This document shows positions 1 through 8,542 of a stretch of DNA of 64,000 nt, piece by piece; position 1 is the first letter of the stretch, and each line of letters opens with the position of its first letter. The notes below the pieces were generated by a model, which was not told the DNA's origin, made no database searches, and saw nothing but the letters and a program-made list of their open reading frames with translations. Made by a program: the position numbers and the translations under genes. Source of the stretch: Phycisphaerae bacterium. GTDB lineage: Bacteria > Planctomycetota > Phycisphaerae > UBA1845 > Fen-1342. The stretch lies in the NCBI GenBank assembly GCA_017999985.1, contig JAGNKU010000012.1, positions 95,019-159,018 of the forward strand, read 5' to 3'.

Positions 1-665
1 GCCACTTTGGCTGCCGCCTCTATTTCCCCGCCGGCCAGACCTGCTGCGGCCAGCCGGCCTACAACAGCGGGTTTCATGCCGAGGCAGCCCGGCTCGTGCG
101 CCGCATGGCCACCGTTTTTGCCGACTACGCGCACGTCGTCACGCCCTCGGCCTCCTGCGCGACGATGATCAGGAAGCACGGCCCGCCGCTGCTGGCCAAT
201 GATCCGCCTGCCCGAGCGGCGGCGCAGCGGTTGGCCGACAAGACCTGGGAGTTCGCCACGTTTCTGCGCGACGTGCTTCATGTCGACATCGGCGCCCACC
301 TGAAATTCAACGAGCCGGTGACGTTCCATTACCCCTGTCACGCCCGCGAGCTGTACAGCCTGGACGATCTGCGCGGCTGGCTGGCGGGCGGCAACGGCCG
401 CGATGTACGCACGCCGCCGCACGGCGACGTATGCTGCGGCTTTGGCGGGGTCTTCGCGGTCGACTTCCCGGAAGTGAGCGGGGCCATGCTGGAGGACAAG
501 CTGGCGGAACTGACCGCGACCGGGGCACGGCTGGTGATCTGCAACGAAGGTGCCTGCGCGCTGCAGATGATGGGCGGGGCCCGGCGGCGGGGGATCGCGT
601 TGCGGTTCAAGCACCTCGCGGAATGCCTCGCCGAGTCGCTCGGCCTGCTGGAGCCCCAGCCATGA
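1..665 (+). CDS. lutA: L-lactate utilisation (Fe-S) oxidoreductase LutA/LldE, 5'-truncated by window edge
   Basis: LutA is the CCG-domain subunit of the LutABC complex that oxidises L-lactate to pyruvate in the cytoplasm. The reading frame is open from base 3 (first codon His), so the true start lies outside the window. The visible part contains the two cysteine-rich CCG-type motifs of this family: GQTCCGQPAYNSG near the left edge and YPCHARE followed by DVCCGFGG further on. LutA is normally about 240 residues and about 220 are visible, so only the N-terminus is missing. The stop codon overlaps the ATG of lutB (ATGA), which implies translational coupling. Identity is well supported by the motifs and by the lutBC genes that follow. 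Confidence 0.93.
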   Translation, partial: HFGCRLYFPAGQTCCGQPAYNSGFHAEAARLVRRMATVFADYAHVVTPSASCATMIRKHGPPLLANDPPARAAAQRLADKTWEFATFLRDVLHVDIGAHLKFNEPVTFHYPCHARELYSLDDLRGWLAGGNGRDVRTPPHGDVCCGFGGVFAVDFPEVSGAMLEDKLAELTATGARLVICNEGACALQMMGGARRRGIALRFKHLAECLAESLGLLEPQP

Positions 666-2056
666 GCGGACGAGATGGGCTGCGCGGGCGGCTCGCCGCG
701 GCCATCACCGACCAGCGCGTCCGTACAGCGGTGCATCTGGCGACGTGGCGGAAGGTCGCCGATCGGGCCGCGTCGATGGACGCGCTGCCGCATTTCGAAG
801 AGATCCGCGCGCGGGCTGCCCAGATCCGCCGGCACACGCTCGAACGCCTGCCCGAATATCTCGGTCGGTTCGTGGAGCGCGTTACCGCCTTGGGCGCGAC
901 CGTGCATTTCGCGCCCGATGCCGCCGCCGCGTGCCAGACCATCATCGAGATTGCCGCGGCGCGCGGACTGAAGCTCGCCGTCAAGTCGAAGAGCATGACG
1001 ACCGAGGAAGTGCACCTGAACGATGCCCTGCTCGGTGCCGGGGTGCGCGTTGTGGAGACCGATCTCGGCGAGTTCATCGTCCAGATCGACCACGACCGCC
1101 CGAGCCACATCATTACGCCCATCATCCACAAGGACCGCCGGCAGGTCGCCCAGGCCATGACCCGCGAGCTCGGCTGCGAGTACACCGAGGACCCAACGGC
1201 GATGACGAAGATCGCGCGGCGGCACCTGCGCGACATCTTCCGGCGTTGCGATCTGGGCATCACCGGCGTGAACTTCGGGATCGCCGAGACCGGGTCGCTG
1301 TGCCTGCTGACCAACGAAGGCAACGGTCGCATGACCATAACGCGGCCGCGCGTGCACGTGGCGCTGCTGGGCATCGAGAAGATCATCCCGCGGCTGCGTG
1401 ACCTGCCCGTGTTTCTGAAACTCCTCGCGCGGTCGAGCACGGGGCAGGCCATGGGAGTATACACCACGCTCATCAGCGGGCCGCGCCGCCCCGACGATGT
1501 GGACGGCCCGCAGGAGCTGCACGTCGTGCTGCTGGACAACGGCCGCAGCGGCATCCTGGCCGGCCCCATGGCCGAGGTGCTTCGCTGCATCCGTTGCGGT
1601 GCGTGCCTGAACGCGTGCCCCGTGTACCGCAACGTCGGTGGCCACGCGTACAACAGCGTGTATCCCGGCCCGATCGGCAGCCTGGTGTCGCCGCTGCTGT
1701 ATGGGCAACAGTATGACGAGCTGCCACGGGCGTCCAGCCTGTGCGGCCTGTGCCAGCGCGCCTGCCCGGTGGAGATCGACATTCCAAAGCTGCTGGTGCA
1801 ACTGCGCGTCGCGTCACACGCACGCCAGTCGTGGGCCAAGCGCATCGGGATACGCGGCTGGGCGTGGGCCATGCGCCATGCCTGGATGTACCGACTCGGC
1901 CAGCGGCTCATGCGACGCTTCCTTCCGGATGACGGCAGCGGCTGGATTCGGCAGGGCGTGGGGCCGTTGAAGGAGTGGACCGCGCAACGCGACTTGCCCC
2001 GGCCGCCGGCACAGAGCTTCCGAAGACTGTGGCAGGAGGGTTTGGGTCATGAGTAG
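662..2056 (+). CDS. lutB: Lactate utilisation iron-sulfur protein LutB/LldF
   Basis: 464 residues, the usual length for LutB, the iron-sulfur electron-transfer subunit of the LutABC lactate oxidase complex. The N-terminal two thirds form the LUD domain (VKSKSMTTEEVHLN and GITGVNFGIAETGS are typical). Two ferredoxin-type clusters follow: CIRCGACLNACPVY near residue 310 and CGLCQRACPVEIDIP near residue 360. The ATG at 662 was chosen because it overlaps the lutA stop and the protein then begins like other LutB proteins. The open frame extends further upstream inside lutA but that part is not LutB-like. The 3' end overlaps lutC by 8 bases. Confidence 0.94.
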   Translation: MSGRDGLRGRLAAAITDQRVRTAVHLATWRKVADRAASMDALPHFEEIRARAAQIRRHTLERLPEYLGRFVERVTALGATVHFAPDAAAACQTIIEIAAARGLKLAVKSKSMTTEEVHLNDALLGAGVRVVETDLGEFIVQIDHDRPSHIITPIIHKDRRQVAQAMTRELGCEYTEDPTAMTKIARRHLRDIFRRCDLGITGVNFGIAETGSLCLLTNEGNGRMTITRPRVHVALLGIEKIIPRLRDLPVFLKLLARSSTGQAMGVYTTLISGPRRPDDVDGPQELHVVLLDNGRSGILAGPMAEVLRCIRCGACLNACPVYRNVGGHAYNSVYPGPIGSLVSPLLYGQQYDELPRASSLCGLCQRACPVEIDIPKLLVQLRVASHARQSWAKRIGIRGWAWAMRHAWMYRLGQRLMRRFLPDDGSGWIRQGVGPLKEWTAQRDLPRPPAQSFRRLWQEGLGHE

Positions 2057-2735
2057 CGCGGGGTCGTTGCCGGCGGTGTCGAGCGCGGTGCGGGATTTCC
2101 TCGCCCGGCTGGCGCGCGCCTGCCCGCCGGATGCGGCATCCACGCCGCTGCCCGCTGAATCTCCGGCCACATTGCGCGCCGTGAGCCCGGACGACGATCT
2201 GCCCGCCCGCTTTGCCCGGTCAGCGGAGTCCGCCGGCTGCGGCGTGCGGCGTGCGGGCGCGGATGATTGGCCGGCGGCCATCGCGGAGCTTCTGGCGGCC
2301 CACAGCGCACGTCGCGTGCTGGTCGAACCGCAGCCGGGAACGGCGCTCACTGCCGAGCGCGCGGCGTTGCTGCAAACCGCGCTGCGGGCGGCCGGCGTAG
2401 TCGTGGTCACGGAGCGCGACGACGAGACGCTGTTCACGGTGGACGCGGCGGTCACCGGCGTGCAGCGGGCCATCGCCGAGACCGGTACGCTGGTGTGCAT
2501 GTCCGGCGCGGCGTCGGCGCGTGGCGCGTCGCTGATTCCGCCCGTGCACATTGCGTTGGTCAGCACGGACCAGCTCGTCGCGGACCTGTTCGACCTCTTC
2601 GAATGGCTGGCTGAGCGCGGCGCGCTGCCGGCGAACGTGAACCTGATCACCGGCCCGAGCAAGACGGCGGACATTGAGGGTGTGCTCGTGACCGGCGTAC
2701 ACGGCCCGGGGACGGTTCACATCGTCCTGGTCTAG
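2049..2735 (+). CDS. lutC: Lactate utilisation protein LutC/LldG
   Basis: 228 residues, a single LUD-domain protein and the third component of LutABC. Features typical of LutC are the central TDEDDETLF-like segment, the AIAETGTLV motif, PPVHIALVSTDQLV and the C-terminal NLITGPSKTADIEG motif followed by GVHGPG. It starts 8 bases before the lutB stop, so the three genes form a tightly coupled operon. No terminator with a T-run is visible before the convergent TPR gene, whose stop lies only 6 bases away. Confidence 0.93.
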   Translation: MSSAGSLPAVSSAVRDFLARLARACPPDAASTPLPAESPATLRAVSPDDDLPARFARSAESAGCGVRRAGADDWPAAIAELLAAHSARRVLVEPQPGTALTAERAALLQTALRAAGVVVVTERDDETLFTVDAAVTGVQRAIAETGTLVCMSGAASARGASLIPPVHIALVSTDQLVADLFDLFEWLAERGALPANVNLITGPSKTADIEGVLVTGVHGPGTVHIVLV

Positions 2736-2741
2736 GGGGGG

Positions 2742-4043
2742 CTACGTACCCTGCTCGTCGGCGAAGACGAAGCTCTCCGTCTCCACCTCATAGACCCCGG
2801 TGTAGGTGCTTTCGATCGTCTCCTCGCCGACGATCTCGCGGATCACCGGGTTCGTCTCGCCCATGTGGCGGGCGAAGTCCATGACGATGCCCAGGGCTTC
2901 GTCGTGGTTCCGCGCGACCACCTGGAACGCCCGCACGAAACGCGTGAAACGCTGCGGATGCCGCGCGCGGCGCTCGCGGACCTCGGCCAGCCCGGCGCGG
3001 TAATCCGCCTCGACGAGCACGCTGAACCAGTACGCCTTTTCCACCGGCTCGCCGGTCGCCTCGCGATACGCCTCGCACAGCTCGACCGTGCAGGCGTTGG
3101 CGGCATACGCCCGCCGGAGCAGCCGTTCGCAGCGTGGTTTCATCTGGTGCCGGGCGAAGAAATCCATCGCCATTTCCAGCGCGTAGCTCAGTTCGCCGTG
3201 GTCGCCGAAACGCGTCCGGGTGAGGATGCGTTCGTAGATCAGGCGCGCGGCGCTGACCTGGCCCTCCTCCTCCAGGATGAACGCCCGCAGCAGCCAGGGG
3301 CGCGTCGAGCGCGGTTCGAGCCGTTCGAGCTGCTTGAGCTGCAAGCGGGCCACACGCAGCCGCTGGGCCCGCACGGCCGTCACCCCCCAGTTGAGTCGCA
3401 GCGCGGCCGAGCGCGGGTCGATACGCTCCGCCCGCTCGTAGCAGGCAAACGCGTCCGCGTATTCGTCGTCGTCGCTGTGCAGGATCGCCAGCGCGATCCA
3501 CTGCGCGGCGTCCTCGGGCACCAGCGAAAGATAGCGCTTGAGCGTGACCTTCGCGTCGTCGTAGCGGCCGGTTTCGGTCAGCGCGGCGGCCTTGCGCTGC
3601 AGGACCCAGTCGATGTCGGCGCCCAGATTCAGCGCGCGGTCGTACAATTCGATTGCCCGGTCGTACTCCCGCAGTTTCTCGTGCACCAGCGCCAGGTTTG
3701 CCAGCGAGACCTCGTCCTCGGGGCTCAGCTCGACCGCCTCTTCCAGCGCGTCACGCGCGTCTTCCAGATCATCGGAGTTCGACAGGACCACCCCCAGCGT
3801 GCCGAGCAGCCGGGCCGACTTCGGAAACTCCTCGATCATCGGATCCAGCGTCTCGAGCGCCTCGTCGTCGCGCCCCATCTCCGTCAGGGCCCAGGCGCGC
3901 AGACTGGCCCACTCGATGCGGTCGTCCGCCTCCAGACCAGCCGGCTCAATCTCATCCAGGCACCGCAGCGACTCGTCCGGCCGCCCCGCTTCGAGCAGCC
4001 GGTTCGCCCGGTCCAACAGCGCATCAATGTCGTCGGGTTGCAT
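2742..4043 (-). CDS. Tetratricopeptide-repeat protein, function unknown
   Basis: 433 residues built from degenerate TPR units: alternating A-x(n)-G and Y/F-helix patterns such as LVHEKLREYDRAIELYDRAL and LAILHSDDDEYADAFACYER. No signal peptide or membrane segment is visible, so it is probably cytoplasmic and acts as a protein-interaction scaffold. The acidic C-terminal 120 residues (YRAGLAEVRERR onward) do not look like TPR. The start is the ATG at 4043, preceded by GGAAG on the minus strand. It converges on lutC and is transcribed alone. I cannot assign a partner. Confidence 0.8.
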   Translation of the reverse strand: MQPDDIDALLDRANRLLEAGRPDESLRCLDEIEPAGLEADDRIEWASLRAWALTEMGRDDEALETLDPMIEEFPKSARLLGTLGVVLSNSDDLEDARDALEEAVELSPEDEVSLANLALVHEKLREYDRAIELYDRALNLGADIDWVLQRKAAALTETGRYDDAKVTLKRYLSLVPEDAAQWIALAILHSDDDEYADAFACYERAERIDPRSAALRLNWGVTAVRAQRLRVARLQLKQLERLEPRSTRPWLLRAFILEEEGQVSAARLIYERILTRTRFGDHGELSYALEMAMDFFARHQMKPRCERLLRRAYAANACTVELCEAYREATGEPVEKAYWFSVLVEADYRAGLAEVRERRARHPQRFTRFVRAFQVVARNHDEALGIVMDFARHMGETNPVIREIVGEETIESTYTGVYEVETESFVFADEQGT

Positions 4044-4228
4044 CGTGCTTCCAACTCACGACCGACGGCCCCGCCACCCTCCGCGCCCGGCTTCCGACGC
4101 CGGCCGCGGCCTGTGCTGCCGGCCATCCAGCCCCATTATACCCGTTTCCGCGGGGTAGCGCACACGGCGTCCCCCGCCCGGCTCCAGCCGCTTGATTGCC
4201 CGCCGGGCCGCGCCCATGATGCTGGGCC

Positions 4229-4849
4229 ATGACCACCTTGCTGCCCCGCTACCGACGTCACGCTCAGGTTCTCGGCCTCGCTGCGGTCGCGCTCTCCACC
4301 GGCTGCGCTGAATTCGGCTATCAGCGCATTCAGCTCGGCCAGGAGCAGCGCGCCTACCGGCAGGCGTTCCCCGACGACAAGACCCGCCGTACGCCGCTCG
4401 GGTTCTGCTACGCCGAGCACGACGGCTTCGGTCGCCACGACGCCACCGTCGTGCTGCTCACCGGCGATCGCCGCGTGGCCGGCAAGCTCCACGCAACGCA
4501 CGTCGAGCGGCGTGGCCTGTTCGGCGTGGAGACGAACTACCAGTTGCGCGGGGAACTCGATCCCGAGCTGCTGCGCCTCAGCGAGGCCGGACCGATCGAC
4601 ACGCTTCGGGTCATTGCCGACGAGCTGACGAACGCGCGCGACGACACGTTCGTGCGCGACGCTCACGACTGGATCGCTGTCGGCCTGGTTCGCCTCGTCC
4701 AGCACTGGCCCCACGTCGGCGACGAGGGCCCGGCCGGCGTGCGCTTGACGGGCACCCTCGACCGCGTACCGAGCGGCGGCGTCGCCCGTATCACCGTGGA
4801 CCCCCGCGGCGTCTTCCTGATCGAGTACACGCAGCGCGTAACGCCCTGA
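4229..4849 (+). CDS. Putative lipoprotein, function unknown
   Basis: 206 residues. An N-terminal arginine-containing segment and a hydrophobic stretch end in the lipobox LSTGC at about residues 22-26, so the mature protein should be lipidated at Cys26. The remainder is charged and soluble (FPDDKTRRTPLGFCYAEHDG, and VETNYQLRGELDPELLRLSE). No enzyme motif is recognised. It is flanked by the TPR gene (divergent, 185 bases away) and the DnaJ-domain gene (convergent, 9 bases away). TATA-like sequence near 4136-4141 may belong to its promoter but no clear -35 is seen. Confidence 0.7.
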   Translation: MTTLLPRYRRHAQVLGLAAVALSTGCAEFGYQRIQLGQEQRAYRQAFPDDKTRRTPLGFCYAEHDGFGRHDATVVLLTGDRRVAGKLHATHVERRGLFGVETNYQLRGELDPELLRLSEAGPIDTLRVIADELTNARDDTFVRDAHDWIAVGLVRLVQHWPHVGDEGPAGVRLTGTLDRVPSGGVARITVDPRGVFLIEYTQRVTP

Positions 4850-4858
4850 CCCGCGGCA

Positions 4859-5368
4859 TCACTGTGCTTCGCGCACCCGCACACACGTCGCTGCCAGGAC
4901 CAGGAGGCCCAGCGCCGCCGCCGCCAGGCTGCCCAGCGCATACCCCAGGTGGCCGGTCACCGCCGCGCGGGCCACGAGCACCAGGCTGAGCGCATACAGG
5001 CTGACCACCGACACGTGCCGTACGGTCTCGATCACCGGCAGCGGCAGATAACGTCGTCGCGGCGTCTCGCCCAACAGGCAGTCCACGCAGCCGACGCCGC
5101 CATCGAGGCCGTCGAGCAGCTCCTGGCGGCGTCCGCAGCGCGGGCAGATGCGCAGCGGCGGGCCATCGGCGAGCAGATCCAGTTCCTCCTGCAGCGCGCG
5201 GTAGGCTTGCACGACCTGGATGAACCGCTGGCGACCGGTCGGACTGCTGTTTAGATCCGGATGCAGTGACTTGACGAGCGTGCGAAAGGCGGCGCGCACT
5301 TCATGCGGGCCGGCCGAGCGTGGCAGGCCCAGCACGCGGAAATGCTCCTGAGACGGCGTTGGGGGCAT
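4859..5368 (-). CDS. J-domain (DnaJ-like) membrane protein
   Basis: 169 residues from the ATG at 5368. An N-terminal J domain (QEHFRVLGLPRSAGPHEVR, with the HPD tripeptide in LHPDLNS near residue 40) is followed by a zinc-ribbon-like CPRCGRR...CVDCLLGE segment and two predicted transmembrane helices at the C-terminus. J domains stimulate the ATPase of Hsp70; the membrane anchor suggests a specialised Hsp70 co-chaperone at the inner membrane. An open frame continues upstream to 5428, but a plausible -10 (TAGAAT, minus strand 5432-5427) lies there, which favours the internal start. Exact partner unknown. Confidence 0.8.
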   Translation of the reverse strand: MPPTPSQEHFRVLGLPRSAGPHEVRAAFRTLVKSLHPDLNSSPTGRQRFIQVVQAYRALQEELDLLADGPPLRICPRCGRRQELLDGLDGGVGCVDCLLGETPRRRYLPLPVIETVRHVSVVSLYALSLVLVARAAVTGHLGYALGSLAAAALGLLVLAATCVRVREAQ

Positions 5369-5426
5369 CCCTTGGTTTCCCGCGCGCCGCAGCCACGGGC
5401 GGCCCGCATTCCGGCGCTTCCGTCCC

Positions 5427-5432
5427 ATTCTA
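5427..5432 (-). promoter_or_regulatory. Possible -10 element for the J-domain gene
   Basis: The minus strand reads TAGAAT here (5 of 6 matches to TATAAT), about 60 bases before the chosen start at 5368. No good -35 hexamer lies 16-18 bases upstream, so this is a weak call. Its value is that a transcript starting here could not use the upstream in-frame ATG at 5428. Confidence 0.3.
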
Positions 5433-5467
5433 GCATTGCGCCGGGATCGTCGGTAGCCGGCGCGCCG

Positions 5468-8377
5468 CTAGTCTTCTTCGGTGGCTCTCGGGTGTTTCAG
5501 GACGGCTGCCCGTGAGGAGCGGCCGTCGATGCGGGCCTCCAGCGGATGCTCTAGCCGCACGTGCCGGACGAAACGTCCTTCGCGAAAAGCCGGGTGCGCG
5601 TCCAGCCAGCGCCAGTCGACGAATCCGTTATCAGCGAATGCGTTGACCGTCAGGTACGCGACGCCGAAGGCCGTCAGGTTCTGGAAGAAGTGGCTACCTT
5701 GCGACGGCTCGACAATGAAGTCTTTGAGCGTGGTCTCGACGATCACGCGGGCCGCGCAAATCTGCTCCCACCGCACCGGTATGCCGAGCCAGCTGTGCGA
5801 CGAACCCCAGCGGCCGGGGCCGATCAGTATGTACGGCCGGTTATCGGCCATCAGCTCCTCGTTCAGCCGGCCGATCTCGTCGGCCATCGCCGGCGTGTGG
5901 GACGGGTCGAACTGCTCGGGCTTGACGTAGACCACGTCGCTCAGACCGGGAATGCGGCCGTGCCCCAGAGCGTGGCGGCTGAAGCACAGGCAACCGTCGC
6001 GGGCGTCGTCCCCCAACTCAATCTCCTCACTGCAGGCGTTTTCACCGCACGGGCGAATCTGCAGGACGGCGAATTCGCGGGGCTGGGCCGCCAGGTTGAC
6101 CGCGAATTCGATCTCGACGGGACTGTTCATGCCGGCGCGCCCGAGGGCCAGCAGTCGCCGCAGCAGCCCCGCGAGCGGAAAGGCGTCCGACTTCAGCACA
6201 TGGGCGAACGTGACGACTCGCACCCCTGGATGCTGAATGCCGTCGTAGAAGGCCTGGTTGTCGGCCGACCAGACCGAACCAACCGGTTGCAGCGTGCCGT
6301 GCTGCTCAGCTTGGTCCAACTCCAGGCGGACCACGCACGCGTCCTGTGCAATCCCGCGCGCGTCCGGTCGGGCGTGCAAGTCGATGGCGTAGAAGCCGCG
6401 CTGCGACTGATTGATGAAGTCCTCGCTGTCAGCCAATTGCGGCAATACCTGTGGATGCGCCGGACAGAAGCGCAGCGCCTGGCCACCCTCTACCACCGTA
6501 CGGCCCAGTCCGAGCGCCGCGCTGGCCACGCCGTCCTCCGGCCGCATCGCACCGAACGGATAGTAGTTGTATGAACGGGCTACGCCGGCGAAATCAGGAT
6601 AGTGATAGTCCCCGTGTCGCGCCCCGACGACGGGCTGCAGAATGACCGCCATCTTCTCTTCGTCGATCCGATGTGGCGTGGCCTCGAGATAGCGCCGCGT
6701 GGCGCTGAAGTACGTCGAGGCGTACACCAGCCGGATGGCGTCGCAGAGCTGCGCGAGCCGTATCTGCTCGTCCGGGTCGTTGTTCGGGAGCATGTGCGTT
6801 TGGTAGACGCCCGCGAAGGGATGATACTGCGCGTTCTCCAGTAAGCTCGACGAGCGCACCGCCAGCGGCGTGCGCACCGTCTCCAGAAACGCCCGCAGGT
6901 TGCGGAGCACGTCGGCCGGCAGATCCGCGTCCAAGAACGTCCGGGTGATCAGCTCGTCATCGCTCGTCCGCACGGCGCTGCGGCGGATGCGGTTCGCGTC
7001 GAGAAATTCGTCGAAGATGTCCGTACCCAGCACCACCGAGCGCGGTACGTGCACGTGCACATTGTCGAACTCCGCGTCCAGGTTGGCCCCGGCCAGCAGC
7101 GCATCCACAAACGCCAGGCCGCGGGCCTTGCCGCCCAGCGACCCGCCGCCGATGCGGGCAAAAGCGCAGCCCGCATCGAAGCGCTCGCGCGAGAAATCCT
7201 CGACGACGCCGCGGCGATCCTGGCGCAGCGTTTCGCTCAGGCCGCGCAGCAGGTAGAGGCGGATGGCTTCGAGGTCGCTGAACTCGGTTACGCGCCGCGG
7301 ACGCATGCGGCGGGCGAGCGCGAATTCCGTCCGCGCCCGGAACCAGTTCGAAAAGTGGTTGTGCCGGGCATGGAACTCGATGGACTCGGCCGGTACGTCG
7401 CGCAACACGCGGGCCATGGCACGCAGATCACCCGCCCGGGCGACTTCCTGCCCGTCGGGCGTGCGAAACACGAAGTCGCCGAAGCCGAAATTGCCGAGCA
7501 TGAAGGCGCGTACGTCTTCCAGCAGCGTGGGCGAGTTCTTGTGCAGAAAGCTCACGCCGAGCTGCTCGGCCAACTGCCAGTTGCTCGCGTCCGACGACTG
7601 CAGCAGGGCGGGCACGTCGGGCAGATCCGCGCGTACCTGGCCGATGAAAGCGATGCCGGCCTGCGGGTCCTGGCGTCCGCCGCGCGGATACGAAATGTCG
7701 GAAATGATCCCGAAGATGTGCTTGTGGTAGCGCTGAAAGAGCTCGATGCCCTGCTCGAACGTCTCAGCCACGAGCACCTTGGGGCGCGCCGCCATCCGCA
7801 ACAGCTTGTCCATGTGATTCAGCCCGTCGGCCATCACGGCCCGCGTCTGCCGGACAAGCTGGCTGTAGATGATGGGCAGCAGCGACGAACGGAAACGGAT
7901 CGAGTCCTCGACCAGGATGATGACCCCCACGTCGCCAACGCGCGTGTCGTGGTCGGCATTGAAGCGGTCTTCCAGCCCCTTGATGATGGCCAGGAAGATC
8001 TTCGCGTCGCCATGCCAGACATACGCTCCGTCCACGTTGAACAGCTTTTGCTGCTGGCTCACGCGGGCCAGCTCCCAGTCGTTCGCGATCAGCAGGACGA
8101 TCGGCAGGTCGGGCTGCTGCGCGCGCACCGTGCCGCAGAACTTTGGCACGTCCATGTCGCCCAGCCGCAGCAGCGTGATGACCAGGTCGAACTTGCGCCC
8201 GCGCAGCGCCGCCAGCGCCTCTTCGCCGGTGGACACGCGCGTGATGCTCGGTACGTGTGTCAGCCCGAGGTCGATGTACTCGCTCGCAATCATCTCCGTG
8301 GACAGTCCGTCCTCTTCGAGGATGAACGAGTCGAAGGCACTCGACACCAGGAGGATCTCCTGGATGCGCCGCGGCAT
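5468..8377 (-). CDS. PEP/pyruvate-binding domain protein with N-terminal receiver-like domain
   Basis: 969 residues. The N-terminal part resembles a response-regulator receiver fold (RVSTGEEALAALRGRKFDLV then LPIVLLIANDWELA), possibly followed by a second degenerate one. The middle carries the ATP-grasp-like PEP/pyruvate-binding domain of PPDK/PEP synthase: ARIGGGSLGGKARGLAF, PLAVRSSSLLENAQ, and HPFAGVYQTHMLPN. I do not find the phosphohistidine swivelling domain (TGG.. SHAA..R type) or the C-terminal TIM barrel of true PPDK, so it is unlikely to be a complete PEP synthase. The gene could be extended to 8473; ATG 8377 gives the first sensible N-terminus but no strong ribosome-binding site is seen. 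Function unproven. Confidence 0.78.
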   Translation of the reverse strand: MPRRIQEILLVSSAFDSFILEEDGLSTEMIASEYIDLGLTHVPSITRVSTGEEALAALRGRKFDLVITLLRLGDMDVPKFCGTVRAQQPDLPIVLLIANDWELARVSQQQKLFNVDGAYVWHGDAKIFLAIIKGLEDRFNADHDTRVGDVGVIILVEDSIRFRSSLLPIIYSQLVRQTRAVMADGLNHMDKLLRMAARPKVLVAETFEQGIELFQRYHKHIFGIISDISYPRGGRQDPQAGIAFIGQVRADLPDVPALLQSSDASNWQLAEQLGVSFLHKNSPTLLEDVRAFMLGNFGFGDFVFRTPDGQEVARAGDLRAMARVLRDVPAESIEFHARHNHFSNWFRARTEFALARRMRPRRVTEFSDLEAIRLYLLRGLSETLRQDRRGVVEDFSRERFDAGCAFARIGGGSLGGKARGLAFVDALLAGANLDAEFDNVHVHVPRSVVLGTDIFDEFLDANRIRRSAVRTSDDELITRTFLDADLPADVLRNLRAFLETVRTPLAVRSSSLLENAQYHPFAGVYQTHMLPNNDPDEQIRLAQLCDAIRLVYASTYFSATRRYLEATPHRIDEEKMAVILQPVVGARHGDYHYPDFAGVARSYNYYPFGAMRPEDGVASAALGLGRTVVEGGQALRFCPAHPQVLPQLADSEDFINQSQRGFYAIDLHARPDARGIAQDACVVRLELDQAEQHGTLQPVGSVWSADNQAFYDGIQHPGVRVVTFAHVLKSDAFPLAGLLRRLLALGRAGMNSPVEIEFAVNLAAQPREFAVLQIRPCGENACSEEIELGDDARDGCLCFSRHALGHGRIPGLSDVVYVKPEQFDPSHTPAMADEIGRLNEELMADNRPYILIGPGRWGSSHSWLGIPVRWEQICAARVIVETTLKDFIVEPSQGSHFFQNLTAFGVAYLTVNAFADNGFVDWRWLDAHPAFREGRFVRHVRLEHPLEARIDGRSSRAAVLKHPRATEED

Positions 8378-8542
8378 CAGGTGCGGAAACCGCCCGCGCC
8401 GCCAGTCATGTCCCCCCGTCGCCTCCTGGGGCGCCAGGCGTAATGGACAGCCGCTTCCCGGGCTACGCAACATGCTGCTCGTCCTCGCCGTCTGTCGGTG
8501 GTTGTATCAGTGGAGAGTATACTCGCCCGCCGGGCGCGGCGC

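Noticed and set aside
338..1911. Long minus-strand open frames opposite lutB
   Set aside because: They are frequent in GC-rich DNA, lack protein-family motifs and lie antisense to a clear LutB gene.
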